64,000 nucleotides of DNA from Trema orientale (taxonomy: Eukaryota > Streptophyta > Magnoliopsida > Rosales > Cannabaceae): positions 400,787-464,786 of the forward strand of contig JXTC01000251.1 of NCBI GenBank assembly GCA_002914845.1, in the 5' to 3' direction. The notes below the pieces were generated by a model. The model saw only the letters and a list, made by a program, of their open reading frames with translations, did no database searches and was not told where the DNA came from. This document shows, in pieces, positions 38,436 through 50,439 of the stretch; the first letter of the stretch is position 1; the number at the start of each line of letters is the position of its first letter. Position numbers and translations under genes: made by a program.

Positions 38436-39542
38436 TGTATGTTTCAACAATTCAGTTTTTTTATTCAAATGGTCAATCAGTCACATCAATTATTGGAATG
38501 AATTTTTTTTCTTGGAATGAGAATGGTGGTCCCCATTGTTTTCGAATGGGTCTATTCAAATGTTTTCGTCCTAATTACAACCTCATTCTACCTTTTTTCA
38601 CTTCAAATGTGTCTCATTCTAATTATAACGCATTCCACAATTTATATTTAAATACATACATTCAAATGAGTAAACCAAATAGTGTTATTATCTATTTTAT
38701 TATTTTTAAAAAGGATATATCGGTCATTTCACATAGAAAAATAAAGAAAAGATTGAGGGGAGCTATAATTGCACCCCACACAATTATTAAGGCACCCTTA
38801 TAATAAATAAAAAGATAAGTTAGGATAAGAATTAAAAGTAATATTAAAAGCACCCTAAGCACCTTCTAAAGCTAACTTTCTTTCTTGTAAATCCATGAAC
38901 TAAAACAAAAAACTAGTTTTTAATTTTTAGGATGAAAATATTGAATCATTGTACAAAAAACTATGGGAAAAACAAACAAGATACACGAGAAAATGAAATG
39001 CAAGAAACTAGAAAAAAAAAAATAAAAGAATAAAACAAAGCAAACTGGGTACAAAGCAAAGAAAGTTTACTTAATCTGCTTTAATTTAAGATTAAAGAGA
39101 TTATCAAAAAAATTAGAAATGAAAGAGATGACTTACACATAAAAAGAAATTAAAAAAAAAAAGACAAAAGATGGAAAGGAATTTTGAATAAGAATGTTCA
39201 TGGCAAATTGAAAGAGAAGAATAATAGAGATGGGGTGTCTTTCTTTTTTTCTCTTTCTTTTTTTTTTTTCTTAAATGTTTATTTTAGTCATTTTATTTAT
39301 CAATGGAGACTTGTGTCTAAATTCATAAGAGCTTTATGACATTTCTAATTAAGTACTGATTCGCTATTTGAGGAACAAAAACAAATTTATTACAATGTTG
39401 ATATATATAGATCATTTATGGTATGTTATTTTCACTTCCAGCTAGAAGAAAGTACCAGAAAGATTAAAAGTCAATCTTCATGTCAGTTAAAAGTCAATTA
39501 TCAAATCAGTGATAAATAAAATTAGAATTGAAATGAGCAATA

Positions 39543-39904
39543 GAGTTAACTGCAAAAGAAAATATCTTAAAGGTTGATATTTCCGCAATTTAAATCATAT
39601 GTTTTAGTTTTTTATTAAAAAAAAAAATCGCATATCTTAGAATTTAAAAAAATTATCCCATATTTTTTACCAATTTATGTTAGTTCAAATGAATATTTTT
39701 GCAACTGTTTTAACTATTTGGAAACAAGAACCACATTTTTTGAGTACAATATTTGGGAAAGTAAATTAGTAAAAATATAGTGTGTGTATAAATTTTTTAA
39801 ATTTTAAAATGTGATGGCATTTTTTTTTTCTTTACAGAAACCAAAACATAAGGTTTAAATTGTGAAAAGGCCAAACTCCAGGAGTTTTTTATGCAGTTAA
39901 CCCT
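39543..39904. mobile_element. Foldback MITE, related in its ends to the 18371 element
   Basis: The left arm (AGAGTTAACTGCAAAAGAAA, GCAATTTAAATCATATGTTT) and right arm (reverse complement AGGGTTAACTGCATAAAAAA, ACAATTTAAACCTTATGTTT) are matching inverted repeats of about 70 bp. The interior is AT-rich and non-coding. The GGGTTAACTGCA-type end and an AATTTAAA block at the same offset recall the element at 18371-18742. It lies between the chaperone-like gene and the Tfb4 gene. Confidence 0.7.
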
Positions 39905-40655
39905 TTTTCAATAATATGGCCCTGTATATGTATGCAAGTTCTCATAAAATGTGTTTTTATAGATTGGTAATTTGGTAGGAGCAACGATATACATAAGAGA
40001 ACCAGATTTTAGACCTCTTTCCCAGTAATTTGTAAGGTATATCAATATTGTTATTACATAAAGGATTTATTTGGACTAGTCCCTCACTATTGAAGACATA
40101 ATAAGCAGGAAGTTCCCAAATTTTCAAACAATAATGTAAATGAAGAGAATATTTTGGTCACTATATCAAGAGCTACCACCGAAAAATTCAAACATAAAAG
40201 CAAAAGGAAATGGCTTAACAGACAATCTTGAGCTATTTCTTTGTTCTCGATATGTAATTCTATCTGTTTTTTCTCTCTTTTTTATTTACTTATTTTTTAT
40301 TTCGAACAAAACATACTCCACCACATAGAACTTTAAAAGTTACTGCAAAGAGCCATAAGGGGCAAGGCTATATTGGAGAACACAATCCAGTCAACCTGTT
40401 TCTAAAAGCATCTGTAGTTTCATATGGCCAAACAGCTAAGCTAATGGTGACTGTGACAGTTTCCCTGGGCTGGAATTTGAGGACCCAATGCTGCATAACA
40501 AGTCTTCTGAGTTTGTCACCGCAAATAAAGCTGGTTTCAAAGTCATATATAGATCATCTATTTCAATTTGCTAGCAAAATTAAACAAAGATAAGAAGCAA
40601 GCTGAACCAAATATACCAGATGTGCTTCAAAGAGCAAATATCATGTTTATGAAGT

Positions 40656-43600
40656 CTAACTCTTCAGATTAGATGCAGACTCATTATCAGACTGGGCCTG
40701 ACCAAAAACTGACCTGCAGAGTAACCAAAGCCACAACTAAGAATCATGAAGGTAAAATGTAAAGGTGAATGGATTTCATTCATTAAATGATAATGAAAAA
40801 GCTAAATGCACTATGAGTATTATAAATTCCCTGCAATAACTGAAATAGAAGATGAAACGACTATTTGAGAAAATATCCTCTGAAATATAAAGACCAGTTA
40901 TGCATTAATTGAAATTCCTGTCCTTTCAAATTGTGTACAGAATGGCGTTAACAGAATGTCCATTCAAGAAAACCATTTTCACAAGTTTGATTATGAGAAA
41001 CCGCTATCTGATAATCATTCAGTTGACTAAAATAATCTTTTATTGAACAGGATCTGCGGTCTCACTGGTCACCACCCAAAAACATCTATATTTTGTTTAT
41101 AAAAAATTTATAAAAAAAAGCTCCGTTCTACGAGTCCATAACCAGTAAAGATTTGACTATGTTCGCCTAGTGAAACAAATTACTGACTCGTTCTATCTAG
41201 GTCTTCGGACTAGAAAGGAAAGTTCCCCCTTACTCAAACAATAACCAGCACAGTTGTACAATGCACTGAGCATATGTTCCAATAACACACACAGATTTTA
41301 CCTTCCACAGCATGCCCCGAGTTCCCAAACTCCCGGGCTAATATCTTTATGCTCTTAAGTCTTGAAGTCTTCAAAATCTAATATCAATTTTGTAATTAAT
41401 TGAGAGAGCTCTTCACTTTTCTACAATGGTACTATCACATGCCTTTTCTGGACTTAAAAATCGAAAAAAAGAACCAACATTGACACCTCAAAGTAAAAGT
41501 TGATGACCAAGAAAAGGGTAATAAGACTTTGTTGCCTATTACATGTCAATAAAGCAATCCTTTAATCAAGTGTCCTTTCACATTCTGATCAACTTTCCTT
41601 TTCTCAAAACAATCAAACTTTTTTTAGATTGCAGAAACAAACATATTTGAACTTAACCATCTGCCTTCCAATGTCAAAATCTTCTTGGGATAGACAAATT
41701 TCTTGTTATAATATAGGGCCATATATATTTGTTATTAAGAAATACATCACTTGTTAAAAAAAGGAAGAAAAACTCCACTGCAATAACAACCTCTACAATT
41801 AAAAAGTCAAAAGTATCTTCTTACCCGCAGGTTGAACATTTCTTGTGATGCTTACAAAATATGGACAAGCAAACAGAACATATGTAGCCCATGTCGATTG
41901 TCTTTTTATGGCAAAAACACCTGCAAAGTTCAACTTTTGAGAAAAAGCATTGCAATTGGAATTGAACACACGAGAGTGATTATCAGATCAAACATGCACA
42001 TTTGAGCAAAATTTCAATGGAATTAAATATCATGAGCTATTGCAAAGATAACTATCCTCCAACTTATGAAATTGTCAACTTTGTAGGCAGATCTCATGCA
42101 CGTTTAACAAAGGGAAAAGGGGAAAAAATAATAATAGAAAACGAACAAAGCTTAGAAATATGATACAATTAGGCTCATGTCAGACAAAGAAACAAATCAA
42201 ATTCATCGTTTTACTTTAAAAACTTAGTTTTGTTGGACAGGTCATGAATCCTTAAAGACAATCGAAACATGTAGCGAAGATATAATTATTGAATCCAAAG
42301 AAGAGATCCAAATATATTCTTACAATAGATCATTGAAACCTATTTACTCTGCATGCCAATGGATTGGATCAATGTTAAATCATTTTCTAAGAGAAGGGAA
42401 GGGTCTATGTAAGAGTCCTCCAAAAGATTTGCAACGTCAATCAGAGATTTCTTTTAATTTGTCCCTAAGACCATAATTAAAGAATAAAGGAGACAGAGGA
42501 ACGTATTATTGGCTGTAAAACTGAGAGAAAAAGTGGTATTAGTCCAGAATAAAGAAAAAAAAGCCCGAATGACAGTTTTTCAATGATGGTTCATTCTCTT
42601 TGTAGAAAGCAGGGACATACTCAAAAAGAATTTTTAGATCTTACCAGTTAATTGGACTAACACTACACAGCTATTTAAAAAAAAAAAAAAAAAAAAATCC
42701 CTGCCAGAGCCAGAGCCGGTAGGCTTCCTGAAAAAATTCCAGAAAAATTACCAAAAGAGCACATAAAACAGAAGCCCAGTCTTGCTAGTGCATCAGAATC
42801 AAACAACAGCAGAAGAGAATGATAAAACAGCAACAATTGACACCTAACTTATATAGATATTCACAGTACAACACAAGGAAATAAAGCGTATACTTGTTTC
42901 TTGGCATATTGGATTTGAACATACAAATCCACCCTCAAGCACAATGAAGATTAAAGAATAGTAAATTTGGACTGCTCCGTCCATTTTGCTCTATGGTGTT
43001 AAAAAATTAAAATAACCTGCATTCCATCTAATCAAGATCTTTTGACAGGAGACATACTGGAAGGACCAAGAGTATCATCATTAAAACAGATGTTACTAAT
43101 GGGGTTCAATAAAGGGACAATTCAAACCAATTCCTCAATCACGTCCTCCCTCCTACGTATAATTGGAAGGGCCAGATTTATTATCATTAAAACACACTTA
43201 TATCCAAATGGAGTTCAATAAAGTGATTCAACCCAAATTCGAAGCCCTGTCCTCCGTCCAACAGTTATAAAATAAAGACTATTTAGGCAGAAATTCAATT
43301 ACTTGAAAATGATCAAACACAATAGGGTTAAAAAAAATTCAAAGAGTAAGAATTAGTCTACATACGAAGCTCGAAAATCCACACCAACAGACTTTGGAAG
43401 CTGTAAAAAGGTCCGAGAGTGCAAATCAGTTGCAAAAACTGTCTGCAAATAAGAATAAAATTGTGTTAGCATCAATGGATTGAAAATAGAAACAATAAAC
43501 AGGCCCATAGATGATAAAAATAGAAAAAAAGAACGCAATGAGAAAAGGTTAAAATAAAAACTTAAAACAGAACTCGAAAACAAGAAGATTGTTTCAAGAG

Positions 43601-46211
43601 ATGATACAAAATGCTCAATAAGCCAATAAATAACAGCTACATAACCAGAATTTTTGAAAATCCAAAATAGTGCTTAGCACTCAGCAGAAAGACAGATGAT
43701 ATTACTGTCTTATTTTCTCAATGAAATCCCCTATAACTAAATCAATTGCCAATGCGTTATATAATAAGATTAAGATCTTAACTGAACGTACGTCAATTGT
43801 GATAGGCTAAACATCAGAAGTTACAGCAAGAGTCATATACACAGAATTAAAATTAATCAGATAACCTATTTTAGCTCTCAACCTACCGACAGATATTGAA
43901 ACAGCCCATCAAGTTGTTGGGGCTTCAAATATACTCCACCAGTGATGTAAGATGCCTGTTACACGTCCATCAAAAACACTTATCCAAATCAATAGGAGAG
44001 CAGCGCTAATATTATAATGGATCTATTTATGCAGCAAAGTATTAGTTACAAATACAAGATACAGATACACATACCTGCTGCAGGAAGGCAGAATTGTTAG
44101 AACCTATATAGCAAGAATCTATAGGAACCTGTAAAAGGGAGCAAATTAGCTATACATCGAACATTGATTTTTAAAGCCTCCACCATCAGTCAAATGATTC
44201 CAGAAGAAAGAAATGGCTGTAGCAAAAAGGGAACAGAAAAAACTTGAGGAGGAAAAAACAATTCGAAGAAGCAAAGAGACAGGAAAACCTAAACTTTAGG
44301 TAGATTGTGAATTTCATTTTTGGAAAATAAAGCAAAAAGACACATCTAGAACAAATCCTTTGATCTTTGCACTCATTCATTAAAGGTTGTTGAGCATAGC
44401 CAAGAATCAAATGAATACCATAGAACGCTGTGCAGAGAATATTGAATTCATGATGGCAACGTACCTGAAAGTGATTAAAGGAAAACTTTTTTAAGTAAAG
44501 ATTAATTTGGCTATTAAAATGGAATAAGGCCCCGTTTGTTTCGCCTATTTGAATGTGTGTATTTGAATGGAAATTGTGGAATGGGTTATAATTGGAATTG
44601 AAGACATTTGAATGGAAAAAATAGTGGAATGGGTTATAATTAGAATGGGAGTATTGGAATGGACCATTCAAAAACACCTCTTCCCCTCCATTCTCATCCA
44701 AGACACAAAAATCTATTCAAATAGTTGATGTGACTGATGAACCATTTGAATGGAAAAACTAAATTGTTAAAACAAACACTCATTCCAAAAGACCATTTGA
44801 ATGGAAAATTTAGAATTGTTGAAACAAACACCCATTCAAATGGATTTTTCATTCCAATGGAATGGAATGGGCGAACCAAACGGCCCCATAATCTCTTCAG
44901 CCACAAGAAAATGATTCTACGAGACAGGGAAGAACGTACTGTTCAGGTCCATCCGAGGATCCATGCAAGCATAAAATCTGCCATCCATACATGTTAGTGA
45001 AAAGAAAATTTCTAATGGCCAACGAATTCATATAAACAACAAAAGCAATAAAAACAATAGGCAACGATTAACAAAGATAACAACCAATAGACCAAGGACT
45101 ATGTCATCATCATGCAAACTGATGTCCAGTGACAATTCCGTATAAAAGTATACAGTAAGAGTGCTCTAAACGAATCATAAAATACATGCACAGTCCAGTT
45201 CCTGATCAGGTAAAGTTTTGAAAAGGTTGTTTTGGAGATGGGACTTCGGAATACAATGATACAGTTTTTTCTTTTCTTTTCTCTTTTTTTTTTTTTTTTG
45301 GGGAACAATTACATAGTTGAATACAAGAACAATATTTAGTTAGTATCAAGATTATAGCATAGGTCATTCAATACAAAAATACAATATTAAAAAAAAGTTT
45401 TCACATTACGTACAAGCGCTTACCCGGGGTTGTGGATGGAGTGGCCCTGATCGAAAAACCTTCTGAATATCTAGTAAAAAAAATTAAATCCAACAAAAAC
45501 TCACACCAATAAGTCAAACAGCTTCTATACGAAATCACCATTCTTAAAGCAAATCCCCGAAAATTCGAGACATACATTACCCTACATTTCACATTCTACT
45601 TCAATACACAATGCAAAAATTCTATAGAATGTTGCAAGAGTACCAAACACAGACTAGCGGTACAAATATCCAAATCATAAAAGAGGATACAACAAAGGGC
45701 CTTGGACAATGACCCTGATAGCAGAGAAGAGGCAAGCCCTTTCTCTGAGCCCTCCTTGTGCAATTGCTCGTCTTTGACAAGAAACTCCTCGAGCTTCTGC
45801 AACAAGTCGGAGCAAAGCGCGGGCATTCTTCCATTTTCGGAGCCCTGGTTGGCGGCCAGAGAAGAATCGAAGACGTAATCGCAGTGATTGTATCCAGTAG
45901 CAATGACCACGACTTGGTTGAGTTGATTGAGAAGAAGGATCGAGTTCAAAAACGAAAGCACCTGTACAAAAACCACACCACTTTGAATCAGAGGAAAAAA
46001 GAAAATTCCAATTTACCGATCTGTTTGGCTGCCGAGAAATGAAAAAAGTGTGTATTAGGGTTTGAGAGAGAGAGAGAGAGAGAGAGAGTACATGAGAGAG
46101 AAAGTTGGAGAATGGAAGAGAAGAGGAGGTCCAGAAGAGAGGATTAGTGTCCAAGAGGACCATCAGAAGGCTAACATCGTCTGCGTAGAGCTTTGAAGGA
46201 GCAGGAGCCAT
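40656..46211 (-). CDS. TFB4: TFIIH core subunit Tfb4/p34 (RNA polymerase II transcription factor B subunit 4)
   Basis: Ten exons join in frame: 46092-46211, 45691-45961, 45424-45470, 44940-44977, 44419-44464, 44075-44128, 43887-43955, 43366-43442, 41825-41920 and 40656-40713 (TAG), giving 291 aa, normal for the family. The N-terminal von Willebrand A-like domain begins [17 protein letters not shown] and includes [53 protein letters not shown] and [25 protein letters not shown] and VGVDFRAS follow. The C-terminal zinc module has Cys at 242, 244, 255, 258, 263, 269 and 272. Tfb4 is a structural partner of p44 in TFIIH, which serves transcription initiation and nucleotide excision repair in the nucleus. 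All splice sites are GT-AG. A MITE lies in the intron between exons 4 and 5. The start ATG is within [12 protein letters not shown], as in relatives. Confidence 0.96.
44528..44888 (+). mobile_element. Tourist-like MITE (~360-bp family) in a Tfb4 intron
   Basis: The terminal inverted repeats are GGCCCCGTTTGTTTCGCC and GGCGAACCAAACGGCCCC. TAA flanks both sides (44525-44527 and 44889-44891), consistent with the 3-bp duplication of the family. It lies wholly within the intron between exons 4 and 5 of the Tfb4 gene and leaves both splice sites intact. Confidence 0.88.
46064..46089. repeat. (GA)n run abutting the intron 1 donor of the Tfb4 gene
   Basis: On the sense (minus) strand the intron begins GTACTCTCTCTCTC and continues as a CT run for about 26 bp. 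The repeat therefore sits directly on the 5' splice site of intron 1. Confidence 0.9.
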
Positions 46212-46436
46212 GGCTGACAGTAGCAAACAACTGTGATAGGCGATGTAGCTCCTTTTCGCGGGAATTTCGGAAACGATCAGCAACGGGGTGTTTGTGTGAG
46301 TCAGTCAGTGTACCGCTACGAAACCCCAACTCCATTACCGTGGACGAAACCCAACGCTTGTTTTTGCTTGCTTTCTTTCAATTATTATTATTATTATTTT
46401 TTTTTTTTTTGCCCTTTTGGGATTTATGGCACAAAT

Positions 46437-46865
46437 GGTCCCTAAACTATCCTACTAGCGATAATTTAAGCCCTATATTTTTATTTTGACAATTAAGTCT
46501 CTAAATTTTTTGATCTTTTTTTTAACAATTAAATAAGGGATTTGAACTTAAAACCTCAATATTAAAAGTGATTAAAAGTGAGTATAATTACATCAGGCTA
46601 AATCTATGACTATCTAAATTTTCTGATTTGAACTTTCTAAATTGTAATTTTTAAATGTTCGATGAAAAACATGCATGAGGATAAATACAGAGTTCACCAA
46701 GTCTACCATAAATTCATATTCCAAAGGATATGTACTTTTAAAACTATAAATTCAAAGTGAGAATATGGGAATTCGAACTCATGAGGTGAGACTACGGAGA
46801 CCTAAGAAGAATGACATCACTAGTGTTACGCCACAAAGTTCATGGATCATTTGTGTCATTAATCC
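46437..46865. mobile_element. Possible MITE in the upstream region of the Tfb4 gene
   Basis: TATGGCACAAATGGTCCCTA at the left is mirrored by TGGATCATTTGTGTCATTAA at the right, an imperfect inverted repeat of about 20 bp enclosing roughly 430 bp of non-coding DNA. It starts about 225 bp upstream of the Tfb4 start codon, so it may form part of the promoter. The target duplication is unclear. Confidence 0.45.
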
Positions 46866-49800
46866 TTTTCTTTTGAGGAACTTTTATAATTTAAAACTAT
46901 GACTTTGGAGGGATTTTTTTTTTTAAGGGAAATCACCAAATTTTTCGATGTTTTAACAAAGTACTAATTTCCACCTCTGTAAATTTAGAATTAAAAAATG
47001 TATCTTCTTAGCTCATCAAATAAGGCATAATTATCATTTTCATTGACTTTTGTCCTTTTTTTTTATAAGAAAATGGTCAAAGTGTCCTCATTAAATAATT
47101 AAACTATCCACTGAAATTACAACTAAATAATTTTAATATCAAATATTCACATTTCTACTTTAAAATTACAATAAATGGGTGTTTGGTTATACGATTATGA
47201 AAGTAATAGACTATTTAATTACTTTTCACTCAGGGTATTTGTATCATTTTGCAATATATTTTTGACCAAATATCACGCAAAAGGATAAATTTAAACCAAT
47301 TTAACAAATTAAAAGGATGTAATTTATAGTTTTAAAAATGCAGAAACAGAAACTGGTAATTTGTAATTTATGCCTAATTGATTCGATCTTATACAAGATT
47401 AGGTTTTGGCACAAAAACTTCGAGTAATCTTATACTTATATTTTTAAACAAATATATGATTTAAATATTAACAGAAAAACAATGGATCCCAATTATCTTC
47501 AAACTTAATATAACACTTATCTAGTATGATGAATTTAAAGAAGATCTAAAAATTTTTAGAAACTAAATCATGACCACAAGGGGCTTAAATAAACAAATTT
47601 TCTATTATCTCATTTTTATCTTGCAAATTGGTTAGGATATCTTAGTTAAAATCCTCATGAGAGTGACATAAACTTTTTTTTATTTATTTTAATGATAAAG
47701 TGACTGTAAACATGAAAATATGATATTTTGATGGATTGAGTGCTAAGATATGGATGTTTTAAAATTTCGAAAGCTACAATAGGGTTTTGTATATTTAAGA
47801 GGCCAAGATAAGGACTTCTTCCATACACTTATAATAGAAAAGTGTCGGAATGATCAAACTAGGAAACCTTTTATAGATCAAATGCTTTCAATGTGTCATT
47901 TTCAAAGGTCATGGGCCAAAATGGGAATCAATCTAAAGTTCGGGGGCAAAAAATGAGTTTTACTATTTACACTCGAAATATACTAGTAATTGTCGTAATA
48001 TAGATATTTAAAGTATCGATCCCTTAGAGAAGATAAAACAATAGAAAAAGTTAACGAAACAATAACAAAAGAAATGGTTTTGGAATATGTACTGAAAAAT
48101 AAAACAGATGAAAATTTAATAAAAGAATCAATAAACAAAGATGACAACCAATACAAGAATGACAAGATATTGAGTCACTTAATTGCTTTATAGATCTATT
48201 TCCTACTTTGATTCAATATTATAACTCAATTGAAAGTTTTACATCCTAAATAGACAATCAGAAAATATGTATTTGAAGAACAGATGACGAATAGATGTAT
48301 TTGATATGAAGAAACTCTTTTCTTTTAAAATATACAAGATCTATCTTATAAGTTATCCAAAATCCATATTATATCAATTGACAATTTTGTCATAAAAGAT
48401 CAACCTATAAAACAAAACTACCAGTACTAATTATAATTTAACAAGAATCACATAAAGAAAGTATGACTGGAGTTTTAAACATAAATAAATCCATTACCTT
48501 TGTATCTCTTGGAAAAGAATCAAAGTAGAGAAACAGATAAACTATACAAAGAAAAATATCTCTCAGCCTCGTTCTAACTTTAGCCTAGTTTAGTATTCAT
48601 TCTCACATGTTCTAGAGAAAGTATAAGAGATAAAAGTAAGAATTCAAATCTAAAATAGTGTGTTGTAGAATAGTGCTCATTTTATAATGTAGGAGGATCT
48701 CTAAGTTGCCACTCATTATATAGTGTGCAATGACCTCTAAGTTATCGTTGTTGTTTTCAAATAATCAACTCCAATCTTCCCATAATCCTCCTAATTAAAT
48801 TAGCTTAATAACCCTCTAATTAAGCTCATCATATACTTAGACATTTACCTAACTTAGTTCATAATTGAATATGCATCAGTATTTTGAGCATAACTTTTCC
48901 TTTGGATGTAAGATGATTCTTGAATTTGTGAATAGTTAAAAGACTAGGTTATAATTTATCTATTGAAAACTTTTTCCAAATCATTCGGTTATCAAAGAGT
49001 AAATTCGTGATAAGGTCCAGATATAGGAAAAGTTATTTTTGATCATTATTCACACACATCATGGACTTTCCGTAGGAAGATTTGCATAGGTGATTACTTG
49101 TTGGGCTTCACATGAATTAATTATTGTTTTGGACCTTGGATAAAGATGCTTACTTGGTTCGGCCGTAAAAATAAAAGAAAATAATTCGAATATCAAAATT
49201 AATATGTACAAAATAATTGTACTAAGATACTACCAAAAACCATACAACATTAAAAACTGCCATTAATTATCTCATGTTCAAAATATATTTCATCCACTCA
49301 TCATTTAAACTAATATTAAAGCATAAAATATAAATACAAAAAGATAGTGGTTCTCATTACTTCTTTCTTTCTCTTTCCTTATTTTTTTTCTATAACTTAT
49401 GTGTGACATTATAGATAGAGATGGTTATTTATAGGTCAGTTTTGAGGAATCTAAATATTTTGAGAAATATCTTTTAGTTAGCATCTTTCTATAAATTTTC
49501 ATGTTTTATCTACAAACTTCACCTTAATTAGCAATTTTAAGAAAAATAAAAGATAATTACATTTTTATACCTTGTATTGTACCTTGCATTTTGGTTATAA
49601 TTAACATTAACATTCAGATTTATAACTTGTAACTTTATACTTTCTTTGTGTCAAACACCAATTTTGATGGTGGAAGCGCTACTAAGACGGAGATAGAAAA
49701 GAGAGTACTTAGCTTCTCGTTAAGTAGTTCGGAAGAATGAAGTACGATGTACAGCCAAGACTAAGAGAGGGTGGAACCATCAATACGTCAAGGACAAGAG

Positions 49801-50439
49801 AGTTCCTTCATCTAACACTTATCTACTATTAGCTTTAAGCTGCTATCAATGTAGACTGAGAACCTGTTGTATAAGGTTTGGCTATGTGTAGTAATTTAAA
49901 TATTAAAAATCTAGGATTCTGCATTTTTTTTAATTTTAATTGTTTATAGATTTTTAAATTATTTATTAAATATGTATATTTAAAGTTTAGAATGGTATTT
50001 AAGTAAACTCAATAATCAAAATTAGTGTTTGACTGATAAATAGTATAAATTTATTACAGGTTTCAAATCTAAATGTCAATATTGATTATTATAAAAACAC
50101 AATATATAAACTCAGTGAATAGTTGAAATGTAAAGTATAAAATTATAAATTATCTTGAAAAAAGAATGACAAAATCTAGATAATCCTTGCAATTTCAAGA
50201 AAATGATCATGCCATCCACATACGCATTCTATAACATTTCTTTTTAGATATCCATCATATAAGATTATGTATTGTTAAAACTTTATTAAGAAAAAACCAT
50301 ATGGAAAAAAAATATATGGTAAAGGAAAAAAAATATATTATTCTTATTTAAGTTACGATTTGAAAACTTTGTAAGTAAAAATCTCGCTAGAAAAATCCAA
50401 TGAGTCATCTTAAATAAAGAGAAAAGAGTGCAATATGTA
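46866..50439. other. Intergenic AT-rich region, LTR relics possible at the right end
   Basis: No gene is recognised in this 3.6 kb. A GC-richer patch at 49660-49890 has no family I know. The right part (about 50340-50439) reads on the minus strand like the start of a copia 3' LTR, with CATTGGATTTTTCTAGCGAG near 50400, but its other end cannot be placed. Confidence 0.5.

Larger units (their letters stand above)
37620..38690 (-). mobile_element. Oldest copy (A) of the ~360-bp MITE family, split by nested insertions
   Basis: The outer parts 37620-37715 and 38436-38690 line up with the left and right portions of the intact minus-orientation copy at 61595-61953. Shared blocks include GAGTGTTT, CATTCAAATGGTC, AATCAGTCACATCAA, TCTAATTATAACGCATTCCA and ACATTCAAATGAGTAAACC. 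This copy is clearly more diverged than the two inside it, and its terminal repeats are eroded. Copy B interrupts it at the TGGTCCATTAG point. Confidence 0.7.

Noticed and set aside
44186-44701. 171-codon minus-strand frame, and the similar frame at 61766-62044
   Set aside because: Both arise from MITE sequence (HSNYN-type repeats from the CATTCTAATTATAAC motif). They are not genes.
45675-46283. 202-codon minus-strand frame
   Set aside because: It overlaps exons 1 and 2 of Tfb4 in a different frame and has no family resemblance.
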